Below, piece by piece: positions 35,157-44,720 of a DNA stretch of 64,000 nt. The translations under genes and the position numbers were made by a program. The notes beneath the pieces are model-generated. The model saw only the letters and a program-made list of their open reading frames with translations, did not search any database and was not told the origin of the DNA. Each line of letters starts with the position of its first letter. Position 1 is the first letter of the stretch. The stretch lies in assembly GCF_001188955.3 (NCBI RefSeq), contig NZ_JPRF03000021.1, positions 248,001-312,000 of the forward strand. The letters run 5' to 3'. Source of the DNA: Kitasatospora aureofaciens. Lineage in GTDB: Bacteria; Actinomycetota; Actinomycetes; Streptomycetales; Streptomycetaceae.

Positions 35157-35912
35157 ATTTCCACTCAGTCTGCCGAGCTGCCCGACGCCACCGCGCCCAC
35201 GGAGACCGCCTCCGCGGCCCCGGTCCAGGGAGCGCCCGGGTACGGCGAGGGGCACCTCACCTGCGCCGTCTGCGGCTCCGTCCCGGCTGTGGACGCCACC
35301 ATCCGCGGCCACCAGGGCTTCGTCATCGTCATGCGCTACCTCAAGCGACGGGGTCCGTTCTGCCGCACCTGCGGCATCGCCACTCACCGGGAGATGACCT
35401 CCGACACCCTCTGGCAGGGCTGGTGGGGCATTCCGTCGATGATCGTCAACCCGATCGTCATGCTGTTCAACATCCCGCAGCGGTTGAAGATCAACAAGCT
35501 GGCGGAGCCGCTGCCCGGAGCCCCCGGCACGCCGATGGACACCGGCAAGCCGGTCTACCTGCGGCCCACGATCGTCGGCCTGCTGATCCCGGCGGTCCTG
35601 ATCGCGCTGCTCTTCACCCTGTTGAAGGACGACCCCGAGTTCGCCAAGGCCGGCGACTGCGTCCACAACAGCAGCCCGCTCGCCATGTCCGGCCTGAACG
35701 ACAACAACCCGGACGTCAAGGTGGTCCCCTGCTCCGACCCGCAGGCTGACGCCCGCGTCGTGGGCCGGGCCGACGACACCACCGACGGTGAAGCGGAGTG
35801 TCGCAAGTACCCCGACGCCGACAGCTACTTCACGTACAAGCGGGGGAGCGACAAGTACCTGCTGTGTCTGACGAGCCTCAAGCCGCGGCCGAAGCTGACC
35901 TTCACCCCGTGA
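35157..35912 (+). CDS. LppU/SCO3897-like membrane protein, possible ATT start (251 aa)
   Basis: The coding bias begins near 35157, where an ATT codon sits eight bases after GGGGGA; no ATG, GTG or TTG lies at that place, and the GTG at 35058 has no binding site and runs through poor codons. A zinc-ribbon-like pair of CxxC motifs (CAVCGS and CRTCGI, 30-odd residues apart) lies in the N-terminal third, followed by WWGIPSMIVNPIVMLFNIPQ. A membrane helix (IVGLLIPAVLIALLFTLL) is near residue 145, then an outside domain with Cys (AGDCVHNS, VVPCSDP, ECRKYP, LLCLTS). The layout matches LppU-family proteins, whose function is unknown. Confidence 0.75.
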   Translation: MSTQSAELPDATAPTETASAAPVQGAPGYGEGHLTCAVCGSVPAVDATIRGHQGFVIVMRYLKRRGPFCRTCGIATHREMTSDTLWQGWWGIPSMIVNPIVMLFNIPQRLKINKLAEPLPGAPGTPMDTGKPVYLRPTIVGLLIPAVLIALLFTLLKDDPEFAKAGDCVHNSSPLAMSGLNDNNPDVKVVPCSDPQADARVVGRADDTTDGEAECRKYPDADSYFTYKRGSDKYLLCLTSLKPRPKLTFTP

Positions 35913-36437
35913 CCGGGCGGCCGGGGGCGGGCGGGGACTCCCGGTAGACGTCCGCGTGGGCGGGAGAGTCCTTGACCAGGTCGTCGCAGAACGCGGGCAC
36001 GTTGGTTCACGCAAGCCCTGCGCGCCCACCCCTGAACAGCGACCGGCGGGCCCGCCTGCGGGGCCCGCCCGTCGCTGCTCGGAGCAACTCGCGAAGACGT
36101 TCAGGCCCCCATGAGCGCACCGGGCGGTGAACGCGGCGCTGCGCCCGTACTGGCCGTGCCGGGGCTCGATCGGCGGAAAGGGAGGCTCGACGCTGGAGCT
36201 GCGGGAGATGGCCGGTCCGGAACGGTTGGAGTGCCCGCAGTGCGAGCGGGTGCGAGCGGGTCCGTGCCGAGAAGGTGGATGACCCGGGGTGGGAGGACCG
36301 CGTACTGCACGCCCTCCCCGGCGAATGGCCGCCGGGTGTGATCAGGCGGGCTGGCCGGTGCGGTTGAGCGTGGCGGCGAGGAGCTCGATGTCGGATTGCC
36401 GCCAGCGGGTTTCGGCTGCGGCACCCATGCTGGCGGC
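35913..36437. other. Intergenic region with a terminator-like hairpin
   Basis: About 525 bases. The hairpin at 36039-36075 is listed separately. From 36180 to 36345 short coding-like pieces on the plus strand (LECPQCERVRAG, then DPGWEDRVLHALPGEWPPGV) suggest debris of an old gene, but no frame is continuous. No other feature seen. Confidence 0.35.
36039..36075. terminator. Strong GC hairpin
   Basis: GCGACCGGCGGGCCC pairs with GGGCCCGCCCGTCGC across a short loop, about 125 bases after the LppU-like gene stop. There is no T run, as is usual in this GC context. Confidence 0.55.
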
Positions 36438-36887
36438 ATGACGAGGTCATCCGCTACGGAATCAGTGCGAGTTCTCACCGGCATGTACGCGGCGGAGGCG
36501 CAGTACTTCGCGGCCGGAGGCCCCGGCGAGGCGTCGTTCGACCTGCTCGCCCCCTTCTTCGCGCCGGACGTCGAGCTGCACCAAGCAGCTGCACTGCCCT
36601 ACGGGGGCATCTGGCGCGGGCACGCGGGCATGACGCGGTTCTTCCTCACGATGGGGCAGGTGTGGGAGTCCTTCGACATGGTGGAGCAGGAGTTCCTCGC
36701 CACCGGTGAGACCGCGGTCGTGCTCACGCAGGTCCGCGCCCGCGCTCGTGCGACCGGCCGAGTGCTCAACTTCCCGGTTCTGCAGACGATCACGGTCAAG
36801 GGCGGGCGGATCACGGAGGTCCGCCCGTTCTACTGGGACACGCGGGCTATCGCCGACGCCTGCGCGGCGCCGTCACCGGAGGAGTGA
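36438..36887 (+). CDS. SnoaL-like / NTF2-fold protein (149 aa)
   Basis: ATG at 36438; coding bias supports this start though its binding site is weak. Hallmarks of the NTF2-like fold are FDLLAPFFAPDVELHQAAAL near residue 35, GIWRGHAGMTRFFLTMG near 60, and the late strands NFPVLQTITVKGGRITEVRP followed by FYWDT. The pocket His and Asp/Tyr pairs resemble polyketide cyclases and ketosteroid-isomerase relatives, but members have many functions. It stands alone. Confidence 0.8.
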   Translation: MTRSSATESVRVLTGMYAAEAQYFAAGGPGEASFDLLAPFFAPDVELHQAAALPYGGIWRGHAGMTRFFLTMGQVWESFDMVEQEFLATGETAVVLTQVRARARATGRVLNFPVLQTITVKGGRITEVRPFYWDTRAIADACAAPSPEE

Positions 36888-37040
36888 GCTGGGCTGCCGC
36901 GGACCACGTCCGGGGTCGAGGCCGGGCGCGCTGCCCCGGCGGGTCCGCTGCCGGCTGGCCAGCGGTCGGCCCGCCGGGCGAACGGGCCCGCCACCGCCGA
37001 TGGCCGCTGCCACATTCATGCAGAGGAAACGCAGCATCGC

Positions 37041-37580
37041 TCAGGGCTGGCCGGCAGTGTCAGCCGCATGCTCCTTGAGGAATGCGCCCGCATGGGCTGC
37101 GGCTTCCTCCGCGGTCGCGTAGCACGCCCCGTCGTCGGCCGCACCGAATGCTCCGTCGGCGCCCTCGCCCCTCCAGCTCCAGCCGCCGGATGGAGCTTGG
37201 ACCAGTTCGGCAGTCCCACCGAAGATTTCAAGGCTGGTCGGGCGCGCTGTCGCAAGCGCCGGGCGGGTGATGGCGCCGGGCCACTTCTTGCGGGCGCCCT
37301 GGCGGGTGATGCCCCACACGGCGCCCAACTGCTCGTAACTTGCCCCGTAGGAGCCGGCCGTCGCTGCCGCGTTCGCGGTCAGTCGCTTGACCTCCGCGTC
37401 CACCGCTCTCCAGGCGGCAAGGACCGACAGAGCCACCGCCACGGGGTCCGCGTCCCACATGCGGTCCGCGGAAAGCCCGGTCTCTCGAGAGCGAATGGCC
37501 GAGGCCAATGGGTTCAAGGCGTCGTACAGAGCCTTGTCGAGTTCTACCTGTTCTTCTTGGGTGATCTCAGGCAGCATCAT
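37041..37580 (-). CDS. HTH-containing DNA-binding protein (179 aa)
   Basis: ATG at 37580 (a second ATG follows) has almost no leader: promoter-like text with paired TTAGTTGTC/TATAGTTGTC elements ends two bases before it, so the mRNA may be leaderless. A helix-turn-helix of the type YEQLGAVWGITRQGARKKWP lies near residue 90-110, resembling the sigma-factor-like recognition helices of small Streptomyces regulators. N-terminal residues 1-85 are helical; residues 120-179 form a small mixed domain ending in an Ala/Glu-rich helix (CYATAEEAAAHAGAFLKEHA). It may regulate itself through the repeats upstream. Confidence 0.65.
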   Translation of the reverse strand: MMLPEITQEEQVELDKALYDALNPLASAIRSRETGLSADRMWDADPVAVALSVLAAWRAVDAEVKRLTANAAATAGSYGASYEQLGAVWGITRQGARKKWPGAITRPALATARPTSLEIFGGTAELVQAPSGGWSWRGEGADGAFGAADDGACYATAEEAAAHAGAFLKEHAADTAGQP

Positions 37581-37582
37581 GC

Positions 37583-37622
37583 GACAACTATAGTTCACAA
37601 CTTCAGGACGACAACTAAAGTT
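37583..37622. promoter_or_regulatory. Operator-like direct repeat next to the HTH gene
   Basis: GACAACTATAGTT at 37583-37595 and GACAACTAAAGTT at 37610-37622 are identical in 12 of 13 bases and 27 bases apart, in an AT-rich island just before the HTH gene start. The copy nearest the gene contains a TATAGT-like -10 on the minus strand. Autoregulation by the HTH protein is inference. Confidence 0.55.
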
Positions 37623-37830
37623 ACCGGCTGGCGGTGTGATCACGCCCCAGCTCGGCCCAGATCTGCTGCTGCCCGAGGCCCTGCCGAAGCCGCCCGCTCG
37701 AGACTCCCCTTCGATCGGCACCGCCCAAGATCGGACGCACAACAGCCCACGCAGGGTGTAGCCAGTACCACCGTCAAGACGGAAACCAGTGTGATCGAGC
37801 GTCAGGGCGGCGCCGGGCAGGATCGTTCCC

Positions 37831-39042
37831 GTGAACACCACCTCGAACCGCAAGCGCCGTATCAGCGCTGTCGCGATCCTGAGTCTCGCCGCATCGGTGG
37901 CCGCGACCGGCACCGGACTCGCCGCCACGACCCCGCCGTCCACCGTGCACGCGACCGCCGTCACAGCTGCCGCCGCGCCCCCGCGGTCCTTCCAAGGCAC
38001 GCTCCCCGCGCCGACCGGCCCCTACGCCGCCGGCGAGGACGTCATCCACCTCACCGACGAGAGCCGTCCCGACCCGTGGGTGCCGTCATCGGGCCCGCGC
38101 CAACTGACCATCACGATGGTCTACCCGGCCGTCCCCGGGACCGGGACCCCGGCCCCTTACATGACCCTCGGCGAGGCAGCCGGAATCCTCCAGCACCGGA
38201 AGATGCCGGCGAGCTCCGGCATCACCCCGCAGAACCTTGCCGGCGTCACCACTCACGCCTTCGACGGCGCGCGGCCGCAACGCGGCAAGCATCCGCTGGT
38301 GGTCCTCTCAGCCGCGGCCGAGAACCCGCGCATGATGCTCACCTCGCTCGCGACCGAGCTGGCCAGTCACGGCTACGTCGTCGCGCTCGTCGGCCACACC
38401 TACGAGGACACCGGCGAGACGCTGGCGGACGGCCAGACGCCGCCGTGCGCGATCTGCGATCACCCGGAAACGCTCGACTTCGACTCCGTCGCCGCCAGCC
38501 GCGCGCGGGACGTGTCCTTCGTGATCGACCAGTTGACGCACGGCAACGGCGCGTGGCGCCTGGCCCACCTCATCGACAAGCACGAGATCGGCATGGCCGG
38601 ACACTCCCTCGGCGGAGCGGCGACGGCCGCCACGATGGTCGCCGACCCGCGCGTAGGGGCGGGGGTCGACATGGACGGCACCTTCTTCCCGGTCCCGACG
38701 CCCGGCCAGATCAACCGGCCGTTCCTCATGCTGGGCAGGGCCGACGGCCACACACCCGGCGGGGGTGGCGACGACGTCGTGTGGAAGCAGGCATGGGACG
38801 CCCTCGGCGGCTACAAGAAGTGGCTGACGGTCGCCGGCGCCGACCACTTCAGCTTCGCCGACCAGGACGTGCTTCAGGAGCAGGCCGGGGTCCCGTCGGC
38901 GTCGCCCCTCTCACCGGAACGCGGGGTGGAGATCACCCGCGAGTACGTGACGGCGTTCTTCGACCAGACGCTGAAGGGGAGCGACAGTCCGCTGCTGGAC
39001 GGCCCCTCGCCGAACAATCCGGAAGTGCTCTTCCAGCAGTAG
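37831..39042 (+). CDS. Secreted lipase / PAF-acetylhydrolase-like alpha/beta hydrolase (403 aa)
   Basis: GTG at 37831 opens an N-region rich in Arg/Lys then a hydrophobic signal (AVAILSLAASVAATGTGLAA, cleavage near residue 45). The hydrolase domain has HPLVVLSAAAENPRMMLTSL (oxyanion side), the nucleophile elbow MAGHSLGGAATAA with Ser near residue 261, an Asp in LMLGRADGHT region and the catalytic His in VAGADHFSFAD near 335. Length and motif order match bacterial platelet-activating-factor acetylhydrolase-like lipases. It probably cleaves short acyl esters outside the cell. Confidence 0.8.
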   Translation: MNTTSNRKRRISAVAILSLAASVAATGTGLAATTPPSTVHATAVTAAAAPPRSFQGTLPAPTGPYAAGEDVIHLTDESRPDPWVPSSGPRQLTITMVYPAVPGTGTPAPYMTLGEAAGILQHRKMPASSGITPQNLAGVTTHAFDGARPQRGKHPLVVLSAAAENPRMMLTSLATELASHGYVVALVGHTYEDTGETLADGQTPPCAICDHPETLDFDSVAASRARDVSFVIDQLTHGNGAWRLAHLIDKHEIGMAGHSLGGAATAATMVADPRVGAGVDMDGTFFPVPTPGQINRPFLMLGRADGHTPGGGGDDVVWKQAWDALGGYKKWLTVAGADHFSFADQDVLQEQAGVPSASPLSPERGVEITREYVTAFFDQTLKGSDSPLLDGPSPNNPEVLFQQ

Positions 39043-39071
39043 TGCAGCGCCGCTTTGATCCTTCGGGGGTT

Positions 39072-39710
39072 CATGCGGCTTTGAGTGGGCTGCCGTCGTA
39101 GGTCCAGCGGTAGGGCCCGGCGTCGTGTTCGTCATAGGCCGAGACGAAGGTGTCGATGGCTGCGGCCCGATGGCCGCGGCCAGTTCGTCGAGGGAGACGA
39201 ACCGGCGCAGCGAGTGCGTGCGGAACGGCCGGGCAGCGCGGCGGGCTACGGGCACCTCACCACCGGCGCCTTGGGGCTCGCGGCGGCGCACGAGCGCACG
39301 CTCGATCGAGCGCGGGTGGACGACGAGCCCGACCTCGTCACGCAGTCGGGCAGCCAACTGCCATGCGGCGATGGCTGGTTCGGTCGAACGCCAGGCGTCG
39401 ACGCTGCCCATGACCTCATCGGTCAGCTTGGTCGGGCCCTTCGGGCCGGGCTTGCCGGAGACCACGGTGCCCGGCCCGCCGGCGTCCAGGGCGGCGGCGA
39501 TCTCGTAGACCGCCTGGCGGCGGTGGCCGAAGGCACGGGCGCCCTGGGCGACGGGCACCTTTTCGCCGCGTACCCGCCGCACCATCTCGTACTCGACCTG
39601 CACCACGTCCCGCGCGTCGCAGAACGGCGAGGCGAGGAACACCTCGTCGACCGCCTTCTCCCGGGCGACCCGACCGAGAGGGCCTCCCAGCCCGGTGGCC
39701 GGGTCACCCG
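39072..39710 (-). pseudogene. IS630-like transposase remnant
   Basis: Reading on the minus strand, coding text starts near 39710 (REKAVDEVFLASPFCDARD), continues with a helix-turn-helix domain (FGHRRQAVYEIAAAL) and KLTDEVMGSVDAWRST, then jumps to FRTHSLRRFVSLDELAAAI. After a short duplicated segment (GCCATCG twice) the frame shifts to DTFVSAYDEHDAGPYRWTYD and ends LKAA at 39072, which is the standard C-terminus of IS630 transposases. The DDE catalytic core is missing. No terminal inverted repeats were found. It is a dead composite of an HTH N-terminus and an IS630 tail. Confidence 0.7.
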
Positions 39711-39855
39711 TTCACCACCGGCCGATGGATGCCGGACCAGGCGCCCTTCATGATGACGAAGTGGGCTGCGCCCGTACCGGAGCCCAGCCATGTCAGCTTC
39801 GAGCCGGCTCGGCAGTCCGCTCCGGATCGTCCGTCTCTCCTCCCTGGAGGCCGTA

Positions 39856-40533
39856 GTGGGACACGCTGTCGGTGATGTGCTGGGCCTGGCCGCGGGTATC
39901 GCGGTCAGCCCGCTGCCGATCGTGGCGATCATCCTCATCCTGGCCACCCCGCGGGGTCGACTCAACGGACTGCTGTTCGCCCTGGGATGGGTTCTGGGGC
40001 TCGCGGCGCTCGGGGCGCTCATGCTGGCCGTCGGTGGCACAGGAGGAGCCTCGACCCACAAGAACCCGGCCACCTGGGTCGGAGCACTCAAGCTCGCTCT
40101 GGGCGCACTCCTTGTCGTCTTCGGCGCTCGTCAGTGGCGGCGCCGCCCCAAAGACGCTTCCCAGGCGCAGCTCCCGAAGTGGATGACGGCGATCGACGGC
40201 TTCACGCCGATCAAGATCCTCGGCCTGGCGCTGCTGTTTTCGGCGGGCAATCTCAAGAACGCGCCCCTGACCATCGCTGCCGGCGCCTCGATCAGCTCTT
40301 CCGGGCTCCCCGCGACGCAGCAGGTCGTCACGCTCGTGATCTTCGTGGTCATCGCTTCTCTGGGAGTGCTCGCTCCACTCGTCGTCTACCTGGTCATGGG
40401 CGAACGCGCCAAAAGCATCCTGCGGAGCTGGCGCGACTGGGCTGCGCAGCACAACGTCGCTGTCCTGGCCGCCCTGTTCTTCGTGTTCGGCCTCAAACTC
40501 CTGGGTGACGGCATCAGTATCCTCGCCACCTGA
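39856..40533 (+). CDS. GAP-family integral membrane protein (225 aa)
   Basis: GTG at 39856 lies five bases after GGAGG; the frame is open earlier but that start is unsupported. Six hydrophobic helices are visible, beginning VLGLAAGIAVSPLPIVAIIL, then GLLFALGWVLGLAALGALML, and ending VLAALFFVFGLKLLGDGISI. The intracellular loop around 105 is basic (RQWRRRPKDA). The order matches the GAP (Sap/LysE-like) family seen in mycobacteria for export of surface glycolipids, but members with other jobs exist. It is convergent with the P450 gene. Confidence 0.8.
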   Translation: MGHAVGDVLGLAAGIAVSPLPIVAIILILATPRGRLNGLLFALGWVLGLAALGALMLAVGGTGGASTHKNPATWVGALKLALGALLVVFGARQWRRRPKDASQAQLPKWMTAIDGFTPIKILGLALLFSAGNLKNAPLTIAAGASISSSGLPATQQVVTLVIFVVIASLGVLAPLVVYLVMGERAKSILRSWRDWAAQHNVAVLAALFFVFGLKLLGDGISILAT

Positions 40534-40543
40534 GACTGCCGCG

Positions 40544-41770
40544 CTAGTAACCGTCGCCCTGCTCGATGTGCAGGTGGACCGGCCCGCGGAGAACGGGGCT
40601 GCGCCGGTACGGTGGCGGGTCGGCGACCAGCCTGGGGCGGTCGAGCCGGCGTGCCAGCTCGGTCAGCGCGATCTGGGTTTCCCGCCGGGCCAGTGGGCCG
40701 CCGAAGCACAGGTGGATGCCGCTGCCGAAGCCGAGGTGCTGGTTGTCCCGCCGGTCAGGGTCGAAGCGGTCGGGCTCGTGGAAGCGGTTCGGATCGCGGC
40801 TGCCCGAGGCCAACATCAGCATGATCCGCGAGCTCTTGGGGATGACGGTGTCGGCGACGGTGATGTCGCTGTACGCCGCCCGCCAGGGGATGATGTGCAC
40901 GGGGGGTTCGTAGCGCAGCAGCTCCTCTGTCAGTGGTACGACGAGGTCGGGCTCGTGACGCAGTCGCTGCAGCACCTGCGGGTGGCGCAGCAGCGTCAGC
41001 ATGCCGTTGGTGATGAGGTTGACGGTGGTCTCATGGCCGGCGATGAGCAGCAGGTTGGCGGTGGCGACGATTTCCTCGTCGGTCATCCGCCCGTCGGGGC
41101 CGTCATCGTTTGCCAGCCGGGCCAGCAGGTCTTCGCCGCCGGGGCGCCCGTGGCGCTGGTCCACCAGCCCGCCGAGGTACCGGCGCAACTCGTTGCGGGC
41201 CTGTATGCCCTTTTCCAGTTTCTCCTTCGGGTCGGTCTTGGGGTTGTAGTCGATCGCGTTGACGACGTCGTCGACCCAGAGGTGGAACCGCGGCTCGTCC
41301 TCGTGCGGCACGCCGAGCAAACGACAGATGACGGTCACGGGGAACGGGTAGGCGAAGTCGTCGACGAGGTCGATCTGCTCTTTGCCCGCCAAGTCGTCGA
41401 TCAGGCTGCCGACGATGCCGGTCAGGTCGTCCTCCATGCCGGTCACCAGTCCCGGAGTGTGCGGGGGGCCGAAGTGGCGCATGGTCATTCGTCGCAGGCG
41501 GTCGTGCGCGGGCGGGTCGAGGTTGATGAACGCCGGGGTGGCCTGCTCTTCGGCTCCGGCCGTCGGATGCGAGAGGTTACGGGTGTCCGAGCTCAGGTGC
41601 GGGTTGTGCAGGAGGTCGGTGATCTCGCGGTACGTGCTGACGACGTAGCTGCCGTCCTCCTGCCGGGCCACGGGCGTCCTGCGCAGTTCGGCGTACAGGG
41701 GGTACGGGTCGGCTCGGGAGGAGTAGTCGAGGATCCGTTGCAACGTGCTGGGCGTCTCGGTCGTGGTCAT
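40544..41770 (-). CDS. Cytochrome P450 (408 aa), cassette A
   Basis: ATG at 41770 follows GGAAAGCGAG. The I-helix is LLLIAGHETTVNLI (about residue 240), the ExxR motif lies in TEELLRYEPP and the heme loop is FGSGIHLCFGG with Cys355. The N-terminal pattern (SSRADPYPLYAEL) matches class I bacterial P450s. It uses electrons from the ferredoxin and reductase encoded upstream in the same operon, with a 13-base gap. The substrate is unknown; similar cassettes hydroxylate terpenoids or antibiotics. A paralogous P450 lies at the right edge of the window. Confidence 0.9.
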   Translation of the reverse strand: MTTTETPSTLQRILDYSSRADPYPLYAELRRTPVARQEDGSYVVSTYREITDLLHNPHLSSDTRNLSHPTAGAEEQATPAFINLDPPAHDRLRRMTMRHFGPPHTPGLVTGMEDDLTGIVGSLIDDLAGKEQIDLVDDFAYPFPVTVICRLLGVPHEDEPRFHLWVDDVVNAIDYNPKTDPKEKLEKGIQARNELRRYLGGLVDQRHGRPGGEDLLARLANDDGPDGRMTDEEIVATANLLLIAGHETTVNLITNGMLTLLRHPQVLQRLRHEPDLVVPLTEELLRYEPPVHIIPWRAAYSDITVADTVIPKSSRIMLMLASGSRDPNRFHEPDRFDPDRRDNQHLGFGSGIHLCFGGPLARRETQIALTELARRLDRPRLVADPPPYRRSPVLRGPVHLHIEQGDGY

Positions 41771-41783
41771 CTCGCTTTCCCTC

Positions 41784-43175
41784 CTACCGGTGCTGGTACG
41801 CGGCCGTGACGCGCCTCTCACTCGGGTCGTGGCCGGTGACGACCACGGTGGCGCCCTGGGCGAGCAGGGTCGGGCCGGGGAAGTCGACGGGCACCGGCTT
41901 CGCGTCGGCGGGCTGATCGGGGGCGGGGCAGGGAGGTGGGGAGGGCGCGGCCGTCTCGATGAGTGCCTGGTAGTGGTCCAGCCACTTCGCGTTGTTGAAG
42001 CTCACCGCCGCGGTGACACGGCCCCGATAGCCGTATGCGGCGACGAAGCGGTGGTCGGGCACTGATCCCTGAGTGACGACCACCTCGTCGGCGAAGGTCG
42101 GCACGCCGACGGACTTGATGTTGACCCCGAACTGGATCGACCAGAACCGCGGGATCGACAGGTGGGGCCAGCGGTCCGCCTGGCCGCTGACCATGTTGTG
42201 CGCCGCGACCTCGGCCTGCTCCACGGCGTTGGCCCAGTGCTCCAGCGAGATGAGCCGGTATTCGTAGATCGGGTTCGGGCAGCGTGCCACGTCTCCGGCG
42301 GCGAAGACGTCGTCGGTGACCAGGCCGTTGAGGTCGAGGGCGCGGCAGCCCGTGTCGCAGGCGATGCCCCAGACGCCCGCCGCCAGCCCCGAGCCCTGCA
42401 GCCAGTCGGTGTTGCGCACGCCCCCGAGTGCCACGACCGCCACGTCGGTGTCGATCGTGCTGCCGTCGTCGAAGTGGGCCCGGCGAAGCCGCCCCTGCGC
42501 GTCGCCCTCCAGCCGGGTGACCTTGACACCGCAGCGCAGGTCGACGCCGTGTGCTCGCTGCATGTCCGCCGCGACCTCGCCGATCATGGCCCCGAGCGCC
42601 CCGACCAGCGGCGCCGGCGCGAGTTCGGCGACGGTCACCGGGATGTCCCTTTCCCGGCAGATGGAGGCGATCTCGGAGCCGGTGAATCCCGCACCGATGA
42701 CCAGTACCCGGGAGGGCCCGGCGGCGAGTGCTCGCTGGAGGCCCGCGGCGTGCTCGCGCGTTCGCACGACGAACACTCCGTCCAGCGCCGCCTCGCTCTC
42801 GACGAACCAGGGTCGGCCCCGGACCCCGGTGGAGATCAGCACCCGGTCGAAGGGCACCTCACGGCCGTCGGCCAGACGCACGTGGTTGGTCGCCAGGTCC
42901 AGCCCGCTGGCGGGCACACCCAGCAGCCACTCCGCGTCGACCTCCCGACGTCGCGGCAGCTTGGTGTTCTCGGCCGGCACCCACCCGGTCAGCACCTGCT
43001 TGGACAGGGGAGGCCGGTCGTAGGGTTCGCCCAGCTCGTCACCGATCATGGTCAACGAGCCGGTGAAGCCTTCCTCGCGCAGCGCCTCCGCGGCCCGCAG
43101 TCCCGCCAGTGACGCCCCGACGACCACGATGCGGCCCTCACGCTTGAACGCTTGCAGGTTGTCTGCGCTGGTCAT
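41784..43175 (-). CDS. Ferredoxin reductase, FAD-dependent (463 aa), cassette A
   Basis: ATG at 43175 overlaps the ferredoxin stop by four bases (ATGA). The FAD motif is RIVVVGASLAGLRAAEALRE near residue 15, followed by DELGEPYDRPPLSKQVL. The NAD(P)H motif is VLVIGAGFTGSEIASICRE near 160 and the late flavin contact is VFAAGDVARCPNP near 290. It passes electrons from NAD(P)H to the small ferredoxin for the P450. It is longer than typical by a Pro-rich tail of about 50 residues. Strong similarity to the reductase at 62450-63805. Confidence 0.9.
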   Translation of the reverse strand: MTSADNLQAFKREGRIVVVGASLAGLRAAEALREEGFTGSLTMIGDELGEPYDRPPLSKQVLTGWVPAENTKLPRRREVDAEWLLGVPASGLDLATNHVRLADGREVPFDRVLISTGVRGRPWFVESEAALDGVFVVRTREHAAGLQRALAAGPSRVLVIGAGFTGSEIASICRERDIPVTVAELAPAPLVGALGAMIGEVAADMQRAHGVDLRCGVKVTRLEGDAQGRLRRAHFDDGSTIDTDVAVVALGGVRNTDWLQGSGLAAGVWGIACDTGCRALDLNGLVTDDVFAAGDVARCPNPIYEYRLISLEHWANAVEQAEVAAHNMVSGQADRWPHLSIPRFWSIQFGVNIKSVGVPTFADEVVVTQGSVPDHRFVAAYGYRGRVTAAVSFNNAKWLDHYQALIETAAPSPPPCPAPDQPADAKPVPVDFPGPTLLAQGATVVVTGHDPSERRVTAAYQHR

Positions 43176-43399
43176 GACGGCGATGCCTCCGCCGGTGCGT
43201 CCCGTCCCTCCAACTGGTCGACCAGGATCGCCTGGACCGGGCAGGCCGCCGCGGCGCGCAGCACCTGGTCGCGTCGGGCGTCGTCGGGGTTGGGGTCGTA
43301 CATCAGTGCCTCCTCGCCGTGCATTCGGAACACGTCCGGAGCGAGAAAGGCGCACTGCGCATACCCTTGGCATCGGGAAAGATCAACGACGACTCGCAT
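43172..43399 (-). CDS. [3Fe-4S] ferredoxin (75 aa), cassette A
   Basis: ATG at 43399 follows GGAGGTCGGG. The cluster ligands are Cys in DLSRCQGYAQCAFLAP and in AAACPVQAIL, the CxxxxxC...CP pattern of Streptomyces P450 ferredoxins where the usual second Cys is not present, giving a 3Fe-4S cluster. It leads the operon ferredoxin, reductase, P450 with coupled starts. Almost the same protein is encoded at 62251-62460. Confidence 0.9.
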   Translation of the reverse strand: MRVVVDLSRCQGYAQCAFLAPDVFRMHGEEALMYDPNPDDARRDQVLRAAAACPVQAILVDQLEGRDAPAEASPS

Positions 43400-43837
43400 C
43401 CCGACCTCCACAGGGGCTGCAAGCTGCGGGCCCGGCAGCCGGCGCCATTTCGGCGCGCAAGGCGCGCCACGGCTGGGGAGAAAGGGACTGGGCTGTTGCC
43501 CACCTCTGCCAACTGTGAGGGTGCGCGCCGCGCCCGTCGGGTCGCCGCAGAAGGAATCTGGTCGTCGCCTACGAGGCGACCGGCGGGTGGAACCGCCCAG
43601 AGATCACGAACTTCCTGCTGATCAGGCTATCCCGTGCGCATATCGCCCGCACGCCGGGAATGGGCTCTCTTGCCGATCGGCGCCGACTCCATGTCGAAGG
43701 CCGGCCGTGTTCGGCCGCTCGGCGCAATCAGCCCGCACCCGGGATGTGGCCTGGACTTTCGGATGGTTCGGTGTCGGCAAGAGCCGACAGGACTCACCCG
43801 AAATCCTGGGGTCGGCCAGTCTGGAAGGAGAACCAGC
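43400..43837. other. Divergent promoter region between cassette A and the SDR
   Basis: About 440 bases. A short coding-like stretch on the plus strand near 43555-43630 reads VVAYEATGGWNRPEITNFLL, with no start or partner domain, so possibly old gene debris. The rest has no bias. Promoters for both directions must lie here. Confidence 0.35.
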
Positions 43838-44677
<840 letters not shown>

Positions 44678-44720
44678 CCGCTGTGCGACCACGGCCGGCA
44701 GGCGGGCCCCTGGCCGACTC

